A DNA stretch of 7,633 bases from NCBI GenBank assembly GCA_021806765.1, contig JAJZQR010000262.1, forward strand, positions 1 through 7,633. Direction: 5' to 3'. Each line of letters starts with the position of its first letter. Within the stretch, counting starts at the first letter, position 1. This DNA is from Chloroflexota bacterium (GTDB taxonomy: Bacteria; Chloroflexota; UBA6077). The position numbers and the translations under genes are program-made. Below, piece by piece: positions 1-5,890 of this stretch. A model generated the notes under the pieces. The model was not told where the DNA came from and did no database searches. It was given only the letters and a program-made list of their open reading frames with translations.

Positions 1-128
1 ACCTTCTTCACATCTTCGTCTTGTGCATGCTGACTCATCTCCTGCCAGGCTTGCAGGGAACGCTCCTCGCGAGCGCGCACATCGCTGAGAACAGTCAGGA
101 ACAGCTCTTCCACATTCTTGATCGGCAT
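1..128 (-). CDS. DUF892 / YciE-YciF-type ferritin-like protein, N-terminal part only
   Basis: The minus strand reads MPIKNVEELFLTVLSDVRAR followed by about 22 more residues rich in Glu, Gln and Asp. The opening matches the signature start of the DUF892 family (PF05974; 'MPI.N.EELF...LSD.' then a long helix), which folds as a ferritin-like four-helix bundle. Family members are usually about 160-180 residues, so three quarters of the gene lies beyond the left edge. The start is the ATG at 126-128; a GGAG-containing ribosome site (GAAGGAG) lies about 12 bases upstream. DUF892 proteins are often stress-associated and their reaction is not settled. Seen: the N-terminal motif and ribosome site. Inferred: family. 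The mobile element to the right begins about 124 bp upstream of this start, so it may have separated the gene from its original promoter. Confidence 0.72.
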   Translation of the reverse strand, partial: MPIKNVEELFLTVLSDVRAREERSLQAWQEMSQHAQDEDVKK

Positions 129-251
129 AGCTGACCTGAACTCCTTCGGTTCGTTACCGACGTAAGATCGAATCCCGCAGCCGAGAACCTGGCAAGCTCC
201 GTGCCCGCCGACCGATAGCCGCCGGCCAGCCCGTCCCCCCCGACACCGCCC

Positions 252-270
252 GGGCCTGCGCAGCGGATGA
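252..270 (+). repeat. Left terminal inverted repeat
   Basis: GGGCCTGCGCAGCGGATGA matches the reverse complement of 3239-3257 at 16 of 19 positions. The nine-base core TGCGCAGCG (257-265) is identical in all four copies in the window. Only one copy is visible at this end. Confidence 0.65.
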
Positions 271-283
271 AGGGGGATAGCGC

Positions 284-315
284 CAACCCCAGGAAGTGAA
301 GGGGAGCAACCCCAG
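284..315 (+). repeat. Short direct repeat pair CAACCCCAG, period 23
   Basis: CAACCCCAG occurs at 284-292 and 307-315, followed by GAAG and AAG respectively. The copies lie just inside the left end, about two helical turns apart, so they could be sub-terminal protein-binding sites. This is inference; nine bases alone is a weak signal in GC-rich DNA. Confidence 0.4.
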
Positions 316-334
316 AAGGGCCAACGTCGTGCAG

Positions 335-366
335 AGGAGGCTGCTGCCGAAGGGTAGCAGCCTCTT
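335..366 (+). promoter_or_regulatory. Leader hairpin 1 (12-bp core stem, GAAG loop)
   Basis: The left arm GAGGCTGCTGCC (337-348) pairs with GGTAGCAGCCTC (353-364) with one G-T wobble around a GAAG loop. A further G-T and A-T pair extend it to 335-366. No run of T follows, so it is not a classical intrinsic terminator. The left arm starts with AGGAGGC (335-341), which is perfectly complementary to GCCTCCT at 391-397 in the left arm of the next hairpin. The two structures could therefore compete. Confidence 0.55.
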
Positions 367-387
367 GGCGTGGTAGGCACGGAAAAC

Positions 388-442
388 GATGCCTCCTTGA
401 TCGGGGAAGAAGTAGTGATTCTTCCCCGATCAAGGAGGCATC
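388..442 (+). promoter_or_regulatory. Leader hairpin 2: perfect 24-bp stem that buries the ribosome binding site of the sigma-like gene
   Basis: Bases 388-411 pair without a mismatch with 419-442, leaving a 7-base loop (GTAGTGA, 412-418). The right arm contains AAGGAGG (432-438), the ribosome binding site placed 7 bases before the ATG at 446. Any transcript starting upstream of 388 would hide this site in a very stable stem. A transcript starting inside or after the left arm would leave it free. In IS10 and IS50 a comparable fold-back blocks transposase translation from read-through transcripts (established knowledge); applying it here is inference. As DNA, the palindrome could also be a binding site or cruciform. 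Confidence 0.8.
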
Positions 443-445
443 ACG

Positions 446-1110
446 ATGTTGGGAAACACCGCATCGGAGTGTACCACGGGTGTCCCCCTGCAGGGGGCTA
501 CGATCTCGCCGGAGTTGCTGGCTCGCCATGAAGGACTGGTGCGCTGGGTCGTCCGGCGGCAATGGCTAGGAGAACTCCCCTTCGCCGACGCTCTCCACGA
601 ATGGCGCATTGGCCTCTGGCACGCCCTTGTGAGCTACGACCCTGCCCGAGGCACCGCTTTCAGCAGCTACGCCGTCCCGGCGCTATCCGCCGCGCCCTCT
701 GGCGCGCCGTGGCCGCTCATCGCAAGCCTGCGGGAGCTGCCACCCACCTCTCGGCTCCAGTCGAGCCGATCGACCCGGACGAGTGGGCTCACGCTGGCCA
801 GCTTCGCGCGGGGACCAGGGCTCTGGTCGATGGCTTGCCAGAGCGTCTTCGGCTGGTGATCGTCGCCCACTATGGTCTGGGTGAGACCAAACCCCAGAGC
901 TTCGCCGCCATCGGCCACACCTTGGGAGTCACTCGCCAGCGGGCCCACCAACTGCACGTGGACGCCCTCTTCTGGCTGGCCCATCCAGCCCACTCCCTGC
1001 CGTTGCGCCGTCTCCTGGGGCTGCATACCCGGGCCCATTACCAGCGATCCCTGGCCCACCACTACCAGACGGCCCGATCTCGACGCGGCGGGGGGAGGAC
1101 CGGCCGATGA
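446..1110 (+). pseudogene. Sigma-70-family-like protein, interrupted by one frameshift near 683
   Basis: Two reading frames together make a sigma-like protein of about 220 residues. The first frame (446 to about 682) gives 79 residues ending in FADALHEWRIGLWHALVSYD, PARG and TAFSSYAVPA. This closely follows sigma-70 region 2.1-2.3 ('F.DLIQEG.IGL..A...FD..RG..FSTYA'). The next frame, from about 683 to 1110, continues with IRRALWRAV, which matches 'WIRQAI.RAI' of region 2.3-2.4. It then gives a region-4 type helix-turn-helix (LPERLRLVIVAHYGL... SFAAIGHTLGVTRQRAHQLH) and an Arg/His-rich tail. One lost base around CCGGCGCTATC (677-687) explains the break. Without the shift the first frame stops at 857-859 and lacks region 4. 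The start ATG at 446 follows AAGGAGG by 7 bases, and the stop overlaps the transposase ATG (ATGA, 1107-1110). The break could be a real mutation or a sequencing error. Whether the intact protein drives transcription or regulates transposition is unknown. Confidence 0.75.
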
Positions 1111-2888
1111 AGACGCCCGCCCTCCTCCTGCCCGATCCGTCCCTGGCGCCATCGAGCCCTTCCCTTCTCCTCGCCCCGTCGGTCTCTGAGGTGGAAAGGG
1201 CCCTCAGCGCGAGGGAGAAGCGGGCCGCCAACCCTCTCTTTCGCCTCACCTGGTCCCTGAGCGCCCTCGCCCCTCTTCTCCCCTTCCCCTTCCCCGTCGA
1301 TCCCAACTTGCCCCCTTCCCCAAAACCTCGCTACCGCTCCCACTACTGCTCCTTGGGGCTGGGTCCCCTCTTCGACCAAACTAGGCGCACGAGCATGTCC
1401 GACTTCGAGATCGCCGCCCACCTAATCGACTTCTCCGCCCTGGAGCGGCAGTTGGCCCAGTTCTACCGCCCCAGTCGCAAGGGCCAGATCCCCTTCCACC
1501 CGGTCTCCATGTTCCTGGCCGTCTCTCTGAGGATCGAGACGCGCCAGAGTTGGCGCAAGGTGGCCTCCTTGCTGGCTGGGGAGAACGGCTCCGGCTGGAG
1601 GAGGCTCTTCGGCTTCCAAGAAGGCGAAACCCCTTCCGCTTCGGGACTGCGCTACTTCTATCAATCGGTCGGTCCCGAGCTGTTCGCCCAGTTGGGTCCC
1701 CGTTGGGCCCAGATGCTGCGAACGGCGGGGCTGTTTCCGGAGCACAGCAGCTACCCGGGGGATCCGCCTGACCAAGGGGTCAGCATGACCCAGGACGGGA
1801 TGCTCCACGGCGCCCTGAGCCGTCCCAGTTGCGAGCTCGCCGCCGACGAATGCTACCAACCGCCGCCCGAGAGCAAGGCCGAGCCCGCACCACAGCCGGA
1901 AGGGGTTACCGACCCCACCCCTGAGGCCGGTTTCCCGACCCCGCAAGCAAGCGACCCGCTTCGCGGGCGCTCGTTCCGCCCCTGTCGGGCGCGGCGAGGG
2001 AAGCATGAAGGCTGCCTGTGCAACACCGCGGCTTGCCAGCAACAGTGCTGTCGTGCCAGCACCCTGGATCCCGAAGCCCGCTTCATCCACTACGAAGGCC
2101 GCAACGGCAAGGCCGTCAGGCCCGAGTCCCTCAAGGAGGGGACGGGCGGGGACGAAGGTGGCAGAGGCAGGAACGTCTTCGGCTATCGAAGCGTCGCCAA
2201 CCGGGTGCTGGACGACCGTTGGTACGTCGCCTGGACGGTGGCCAGCGACCTGTACCCAGCCACCAGCGACGAGCGAACCCTCTTCCTGCAGGGCCTGGTC
2301 TGGCTGCAACTCCACCTGCCCTGGCTGAAGTGGCTCGATGATGCGGCAGTAGGATTCGAGGCGTGCTTGAAGGCGATCTGGGCGCTGGGAGCGTTGCGGA
2401 TGGTGGATATCCGGGCGGACAAGGCCGATGGCAACTTCGAAGTGTGCCTGCGGCGAGGCTATGAGGGCCGCGGCTATCCCCTGTGCGCCCACGGCTACGT
2501 CATGCACTCCAACGGCTACGACCGCCAGCGCCGTCGGACCAAGTGGGTGTGCAACCAGGCGTGTCGGCGGGAGTCTCGCCGAGAGGGAGAGCCGGTGTCG
2601 CCGGTGGAAGGCTGCCCCTATCTCGATGAGGCTCACCCCCTGGGCCAGGTGCGCAATGTGGGGCTGGCCTTCCCCGACGGCTCGGTGCGGCTGGCTCGGG
2701 AGATCCCCTACGGGAGCGACGCCTGGGAGTCCCGCTACGGACGGCGCAATCTCTCGGAGAGTCGCAACGGCCAGATCGAAGGACTGGGACTGAAAAGGAT
2801 GCGCTCCTTTGGCCTGGAGCGTGGTCGCAAGGAGATCCAACTGGCCGATTTCCTTCTCAACCTGCGCACACCCTGGGCCGATTGGTAA
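1107..2888 (+). CDS. DDE-type transposase, IS5/IS1182-like, with Cys-rich insertion
   Basis: A 593-residue protein expected to cut and join the element ends. Residues 1-95 are Pro/Leu-rich and unlike a known domain. Residues about 97-200 (SDFEIAAHLIDFSALERQLA, IPFHPVSMFLA, LFGF...P...LRYFY) match the DUF772-like N-terminal block of IS5/IS1182 transposases. Likely catalytic acids are D230 (SMTQDGMLHG), D411 or D412 (KWLDDAAVGFEA, where family members have 'ADxGY') and E551 (RRNLSESRNGQIEG), with the C-terminal LKRMRSFGLERGRKEIQLA block typical of the superfamily. The D-to-D segment is about 180 residues and holds clustered cysteines (293, 303, 305, 310, 314, 315), a possible zinc site. A second set lies at 460, 482, 486 and 503. 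The start at 1107 has GGGAGG 8 bases upstream and overlaps the preceding stop, so translation is probably coupled. An internal ATG at 1395 would also retain all conserved blocks. The frame is intact. Confidence 0.85.
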   Translation: MKTPALLLPDPSLAPSSPSLLLAPSVSEVERALSAREKRAANPLFRLTWSLSALAPLLPFPFPVDPNLPPSPKPRYRSHYCSLGLGPLFDQTRRTSMSDFEIAAHLIDFSALERQLAQFYRPSRKGQIPFHPVSMFLAVSLRIETRQSWRKVASLLAGENGSGWRRLFGFQEGETPSASGLRYFYQSVGPELFAQLGPRWAQMLRTAGLFPEHSSYPGDPPDQGVSMTQDGMLHGALSRPSCELAADECYQPPPESKAEPAPQPEGVTDPTPEAGFPTPQASDPLRGRSFRPCRARRGKHEGCLCNTAACQQQCCRASTLDPEARFIHYEGRNGKAVRPESLKEGTGGDEGGRGRNVFGYRSVANRVLDDRWYVAWTVASDLYPATSDERTLFLQGLVWLQLHLPWLKWLDDAAVGFEACLKAIWALGALRMVDIRADKADGNFEVCLRRGYEGRGYPLCAHGYVMHSNGYDRQRRRTKWVCNQACRRESRREGEPVSPVEGCPYLDEAHPLGQVRNVGLAFPDGSVRLAREIPYGSDAWESRYGRRNLSESRNGQIEGLGLKRMRSFGLERGRKEIQLADFLLNLRTPWADW

Positions 2889-3256
2889 GGGAGGCTAGCG
2901 ACCTGGACGGCAACTGAACAGCGCCCGCCCCACGGAGCCCCGACTCCCGGCTGAAGACCATGGCCGGCGGATAGGGAACCTTTGCGCCCTGAGCCCCAAC
3001 AAGGGCCAACTCTCGCCCGACGGATCGGCTCTCTCCTCACTTCCACGCCCCCTTCCACCAGCAGCAGCCTTCCGTCAGGCCCCACGCCCACCCGCTGCGC
3101 ACCTTTCGGCCATTCGCTGCGCAAATCCTGCCCCACAACCGCCCCTCTCCCTCGAAAAACCTGCCCCAACCCCATACCACCTTGCCCTACTCCTACCTCC
3201 GCCCAACTCCCCTCTACTCCCGCCCCAATCCTCCATCACCACCCGCTGCGCAAGCC
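2889..3256. other. Non-coding right end of the mobile element, strongly C-rich on this strand
   Basis: No gene is credible here. The stretch ends with three copies of the terminal core and a strongly strand-biased tract: 3121-3240 contains 67 C and only 8 G by hand count. On the minus strand 3202-3226 reads as G-runs of four, three, four and three separated by loops of 1, 6 and 4 bases, which satisfies the usual G-quadruplex pattern. I see no clear terminator after the transposase stop. Confidence 0.6.
3088..3123 (-). repeat. Two inner copies of the terminal core (iterons)
   Basis: On the minus strand 3088-3101 reads TGCGCAGCGGGTGG and 3110-3123 reads TGCGCAGCGAATGG. They share the orientation of the right terminal copy (3239-3252, TGCGCAGCGGGTGG) and are 22 bp apart, about two helical turns. 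They are probably transposase-binding sites, giving the right end three sites against one on the left. Confidence 0.65.
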
Positions 3257-3257
3257 C
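3239..3257 (-). repeat. Right terminal inverted repeat
   Basis: The minus strand reads GGGCTTGCGCAGCGGGTGG, matching the left end at 16 of 19 positions (differences at positions 5, 16 and 19). It sits 32 bases before the -35 box of the GntR gene promoter. Confidence 0.65.
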
Positions 3258-3286
3258 CGGAGGAGAAAACACCCGGAGGAGAAAAC
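3256..3286 (+). repeat. Tandem 15-bp direct repeat CCCGGAGGAGAAAAC, period 16
   Basis: CCCGGAGGAGAAAAC occurs at 3256-3270 and again at 3272-3286, separated by one A. The first copy touches the proposed element end and the second stops 2 bases before the -35 box at 3289. It could be an activator or regulator site, or a small duplication at the insertion junction. It is too regular for chance. Confidence 0.75.
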
Positions 3287-3288
3287 CC

Positions 3289-3317
3289 TTGACAGCACTC
3301 GGTGAATGGGCTAGATT
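3289..3317 (+). promoter_or_regulatory. Sigma-70-type promoter of the GntR/ABC importer operon
   Basis: TTGACA (3289-3294) is a perfect -35 box, followed after exactly 17 bases by TAGATT (3312-3317), a 4-of-6 match to TATAAT. The start of transcription would be near 3324, giving a leader of about 65 bases before the GntR ATG at 3389. It lies just outside the mobile element, so the operon promoter seems to have survived the insertion. Confidence 0.75.
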
Positions 3318-3332
3318 CGCGGCTGAGTGGAT

Positions 3333-3350
3333 CGGACGTCAGGTGGTCCG
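3333..3350 (+). promoter_or_regulatory. Possible operator: CGGAC-8-GTCCG inverted repeat in the GntR leader
   Basis: CGGAC (3333-3337) and GTCCG (3346-3350) form a short dyad just downstream of the predicted transcription start. GntR regulators commonly bind dyads near their own promoters, so autoregulation is plausible. The arms are only 5 bp and do not match the usual HutC-type operator, so this is a weak call. Confidence 0.35.
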
Positions 3351-3388
3351 TATGAGTGTGAGTCATCTGCGATTGGAGGTGCAGCTGA

Positions 3389-4162
3389 ATGCTTGATCGT
3401 ACCAACCGGGTGCCCCTCTACTTCCAGCTCCGCAATCTGCTGCTAGACGGGGTCGAGAGCGGTTCATTGAGGCCTGGCGATGCTCTCCCGTCCGAGCGGG
3501 AGTTAATGGAACAGCATAACGTCAGCCGCGCCACGGTGCGCGAGGCCGTGGGCAGCCTGATTGCCGCTGGCGTACTTCATCGAAGGCATGGCCTGGGGAC
3601 ATTCGTTCGCGGCAAGCGCATGGAGCAAGAGCTGTCCAGACTGACCGGCCTGTTCGAGGAAATGGTGGCCAGGGGGCTGAAGCCAGAGGCCAGGCTGATC
3701 TCGGCAGAGATGGTGAAGCCCGATGCGGTCGTCGCCGCGAAGCTGCGCTTGTCAGCCCGCGAGAGGATACTGCACGTGGACAGAGTCTGGTCCACCGGTG
3801 GTGAGCCGCTCTGCCTAGGCGTCGACTACCTTCCCGAACAGCTTGGGGAGAAGCTGCTGGAAGAGAACCTGGAAACAGCCCTTTACGGCATCCTCGAACG
3901 AAAGCTGGGGGTTGCGCTGAAATGGGCCGATCAGGTCATTCATGCTGCCCCAGCCGACGAGACTACGGCCCTCCACCTGGGCATCAAGAGGGGAACGCCG
4001 ATGCTGGTGATGGAGCGGGTGTGCTACAGCGTCGATAACCACCCAGTGGTGTTGTCGATAACCTCCTTCCGCGCGGATAGGTACACGTACCGTGTGAGGC
4101 TGACACGAGAGTCGGGGGCGGAACCAGGCGCCAGCGTCGACTCGCCGCAGTCACAGATCTGA
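3389..4162 (+). CDS. GntR-family transcriptional regulator, HutC/UTRA subfamily
   Basis: A 257-residue DNA-binding regulator. Residues about 8-75 form the GntR winged helix-turn-helix: PLYFQLRNLL, then LPSERELMEQHNVSRATVRE and the wing LHRRHGLGTFV. Residues about 85-240 match the UTRA ligand domain of the HutC subfamily, seen in VDRVWSTGGEPLCLGVDYLP and in the late VLSITSFRADRYTYRVRLTR strand. UTRA domains bind a small molecule whose identity usually reflects the neighbouring catabolic or transport genes. The start ATG has GGAGGT 8 bases upstream and a good promoter at 3289-3317. It stands first in line before the importer genes, 64 bases from the ATPase start, so it probably controls the importer and itself, most often as a repressor released by the substrate. 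The ligand is unknown. Confidence 0.93.
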   Translation: MLDRTNRVPLYFQLRNLLLDGVESGSLRPGDALPSERELMEQHNVSRATVREAVGSLIAAGVLHRRHGLGTFVRGKRMEQELSRLTGLFEEMVARGLKPEARLISAEMVKPDAVVAAKLRLSARERILHVDRVWSTGGEPLCLGVDYLPEQLGEKLLEENLETALYGILERKLGVALKWADQVIHAAPADETTALHLGIKRGTPMLVMERVCYSVDNHPVVLSITSFRADRYTYRVRLTRESGAEPGASVDSPQSQI

Positions 4163-4226
4163 CATCAATGTGAGAATCGCCGCTTGCTCAACCCGACCAT
4201 GCATCCATACCCATGAAGGGCAAGAA

Positions 4227-5030
4227 ATGGACGAAAAGACGGTCAAGCTCCAGTTCGAAAAGGTGGCCAAGATCTTCACCACGCAGGCCGGACGAGAGGT
4301 GCCGGTTTTCCGTGAGCTCGAGATGGCGGTGTATGGGAACGAGTTCATCTCCATCGTCGGCCCATCGGGCTGTGGCAAGACGACTCTCCTTTCTCTGGCT
4401 GCCGGACTCCTCCCGGTTACCAGCGGCCGTGTCCTCATGGACGGCCGGGAGGTCCGAAAACCGGGGCGTGAGCGTGGAGTCATATTCCAGCAGGACGCGA
4501 TCCTTCCATGGCGAACGGTATTGGGAAACGTCGAGTACGGGCTGGAACTGCGTGGAGTGGGCAAGGCGGAACGCCGGTCGGTCGCCCGAGAGTACTTGAA
4601 GGTGGTCAATCTGGAGAAGTACGCCGACTTCTACCCGAAGGAGCTCTCAGGAGGAATGAAGAAGCGGGTCCAAATCGCCGCAGTCTTTGCCAACGATCCC
4701 GAGGTGCTGCTCATGGACGAGCCGTTCGGCTCTCTCGACTATCCCACGAAGTGCACCTTGCAGAAGGAGCTTCTCCGAATCTGGGAACGGGATCGCAAGA
4801 CCACGGTCTTCATTACCCATGACCTGGAAGAGGCGATCTTTCTTTCAGATCGCGTCTTCGCATTAGGGGACGGGATGATTCGGTCCGTCTTCCAGATGCC
4901 ATTCTCCCGCCCGCGCGAAGATGCCATCCGTCTTTCTCCCGACTTCCAAGCTGTCAAGGCTGATCTGTGGCGATTCCTCGACGTTTCCGAGGTCGGCGCT
5001 TCCGAGAGCAAAGCAGCCATCCCCGCATGA
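4227..5030 (+). CDS. ABC importer ATPase, NitT/TauT (SsuB/TauB-like) family
   Basis: A 267-residue cytoplasmic ATPase that powers the importer encoded with it. Numbered from the ATG at 4227, it has Walker A GPSGCGKTT at about 45-53, a Q-loop FQQD at 87-90, the signature LSGGMKKR at 140-147, Walker B VLLMDEP at 160-166, a D-loop SLD, and the switch histidine in ITHDLEEA at 198. All ATPase residues are present. The Q-loop context (FQQDAILPWRTVLGNVEYGL) is typical of the nitrate/sulfonate/taurine/thiamine-precursor group. I chose the ATG at 4227 because AAGGG lies 6 bases upstream and the family block (LQFEKVAKIF) follows at once. A GTG at 4170 in frame would add 19 unlikely residues. It lies 10 bases before the permease start. 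Confidence 0.94.
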   Translation: MDEKTVKLQFEKVAKIFTTQAGREVPVFRELEMAVYGNEFISIVGPSGCGKTTLLSLAAGLLPVTSGRVLMDGREVRKPGRERGVIFQQDAILPWRTVLGNVEYGLELRGVGKAERRSVAREYLKVVNLEKYADFYPKELSGGMKKRVQIAAVFANDPEVLLMDEPFGSLDYPTKCTLQKELLRIWERDRKTTVFITHDLEEAIFLSDRVFALGDGMIRSVFQMPFSRPREDAIRLSPDFQAVKADLWRFLDVSEVGASESKAAIPA

Positions 5031-5040
5031 GTGGTGATCC

Positions 5041-5874
5041 ATGAGAAAGCTGTCCCACAGGTTAAGGGTGCATCCCCTCCAAGTAGCCGGCATCGCCTGC
5101 CTGCTGATCATCTGGGAAGGCGTGGCCCACCTGTTGGAAGGGCGAGTAAGCTACGCCGACGTTATCCTGCCAACTATCGAGTCTGTCTTCGGCGTCGCGC
5201 TGCCGGGTTTTGCCACCTTCGGTGGCAGCGCGATGGGCGGATACGGTGGGAGATCCTCTCTGCCTCAGGCTGTGGCGGTGCTGGCTGATAACTCCCTTGT
5301 CACGCTGATCAGAGTGCTGGGGGGCACCGCGGCAGGGGTCGTCCTGGGGGTACTGGTTGGTTTGGCGATGGGTTGGAGCGAGCGATTGCGCGAAATACTC
5401 GATCCCCCCCTCCAGTTGGTTCGCGCTGTGCCCGCACTCGCTCTCATACCCCTCTTCATGGTCTGGTTCGGCGGGGCGCCGCTCGGCCCTTTCGTCTTCG
5501 TCGCATTCGTGGCCTTCGAGTTGATGGTGATCAACACTCTGGAGGCGATACGGAGTGTGCCGCCGATCGTTCGGCAATACGCGCTCAGCCTGGGCGCCAC
5601 ACAATGGCAGCTCTTCCGCACGGTGGTGTTGCCCGGGATAGTGCCCGGCCTTATCGGCGCCATCCGGGTGATACTTGGGTCCTCCTGGGCGGTTGTCCTA
5701 GCCGCCGAGTACCTCTCGGTGGAGGCAGGGCTCGGCCGTCTCATGATCCAATCGGAGATGTTCCTCCTGACTGGGCGCATGATCGTCATCGTGTTGCTGT
5801 TTATGCTCTATTCCGCCGTCCTCAACTACATGTTCTTGCGATCAGCCCGGCACGCGACCCGGTGGGTGCCGTAG
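5041..5874 (+). CDS. ABC importer permease, NitT/TauT (SsuC/TauC-like) family
   Basis: A 277-residue inner-membrane protein of the binding-protein-dependent permease (BPD_transp_1) type. Hydrophobic segments lie near residues 14-32, 87-110, 129-145, 150-168, 198-222 and 246-267, giving about six spans. The coupling-helix region YALSLGATQWQLF...VLPGIVPGLIGAIR (180-209) is the classic EAA motif that docks on the ATPase. Family hallmarks RAVPALALIPLFMVWFG and the late GLGRLMIQSEMF are also present. A Gly-rich stretch (about 56-71, GFATFGGSAMGGYGGR) in the first external loop is longer than I expect. The ATG follows the ATPase stop by 10 bases; the ribosome site is weak (GAGTGGTG), which suggests translational coupling. 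The substrate is not readable from the sequence. Confidence 0.93.
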   Translation: MRKLSHRLRVHPLQVAGIACLLIIWEGVAHLLEGRVSYADVILPTIESVFGVALPGFATFGGSAMGGYGGRSSLPQAVAVLADNSLVTLIRVLGGTAAGVVLGVLVGLAMGWSERLREILDPPLQLVRAVPALALIPLFMVWFGGAPLGPFVFVAFVAFELMVINTLEAIRSVPPIVRQYALSLGATQWQLFRTVVLPGIVPGLIGAIRVILGSSWAVVLAAEYLSVEAGLGRLMIQSEMFLLTGRMIVIVLLFMLYSAVLNYMFLRSARHATRWVP

Positions 5875-5890
5875 CGGCAGGGTCGATCGG

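Larger units (their letters stand above)
129..445. other. Non-coding stretch: upstream region of the DUF892 gene, then left end and leader of the mobile element
   Basis: No credible gene lies here. Bases 129-251 hold the upstream region of the minus-strand gene; I see no convincing -35/-10 pair for it. From 252 the stretch holds the left inverted repeat, a short direct repeat (CAACCCCAG at 284-292 and 307-315, period 23), a 12-bp-stem hairpin at 335-366 and a perfect long hairpin at 388-442. No good sigma-70 promoter for the downstream gene is visible between 271 and 445; TTGGCG at 365-370 is a possible -35 but has no matching -10. Confidence 0.7.
252..3257 (+). mobile_element. Insertion-sequence-like element carrying a sigma-like gene and a DDE transposase
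   Basis: The proposed element runs between GGGCCTGCGCAGCGGATGA (252-270) and the complement of GGGCTTGCGCAGCGGGTGG (3239-3257), which agree at 16 of 19 positions in inverted orientation. Inside are a structured leader, a sigma-70-like gene with a frameshift, an overlapping transposase gene, and a 368-bp non-coding right end with two more copies of the terminal core. The transposase N-terminal and C-terminal blocks resemble the IS5/IS1182/IS4 DDE superfamily; the exact family is unknown to me. No clear target-site duplication is visible: the sequence outside the left end is ...ACCGCCC and outside the right end CGGAGGA.... The outer limits could therefore be a few bases further in (257/3252). 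Having a second gene upstream of the transposase is unusual for simple insertion sequences. Confidence 0.68.

Noticed and set aside
267..299. A 10-codon leader peptide frame (MKGDSANPRK) just inside the left repeat.
   Set aside because: It has no ribosome binding site, and its ATG is part of the terminal repeat core.
388..442. Hairpin 2 as an intrinsic terminator.
   Set aside because: No T-run follows the stem, and the right arm holds the ribosome binding site of the next gene.
95..562. A 155-codon minus-strand frame across the element's left end.
   Set aside because: It crosses the DUF892 start, the terminal repeat and both hairpins, and its protein has no recognisable feature.
677..690. 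A programmed -1 frameshift joining the two parts of the sigma-like gene, as in some insertion sequences.
   Set aside because: There is no slippery heptamer and no obvious stimulatory structure; a lost base is simpler.
1422..2840. A 472-codon open frame on the minus strand opposite the transposase.
   Set aside because: It mirrors the transposase codons in GC-rich DNA, has no recognisable domain, and the plus-strand protein has clear transposase motifs.
2982..3305. A 107-codon Pro/Ser-rich frame in the element's right end.
   Set aside because: Its composition follows the C-rich tract, and it runs through the terminal repeats and into the next promoter.
4170..4226. An upstream GTG start for the ABC ATPase.
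   Set aside because: The added residues resemble no family member, and the ATG at 4227 has its own ribosome site.
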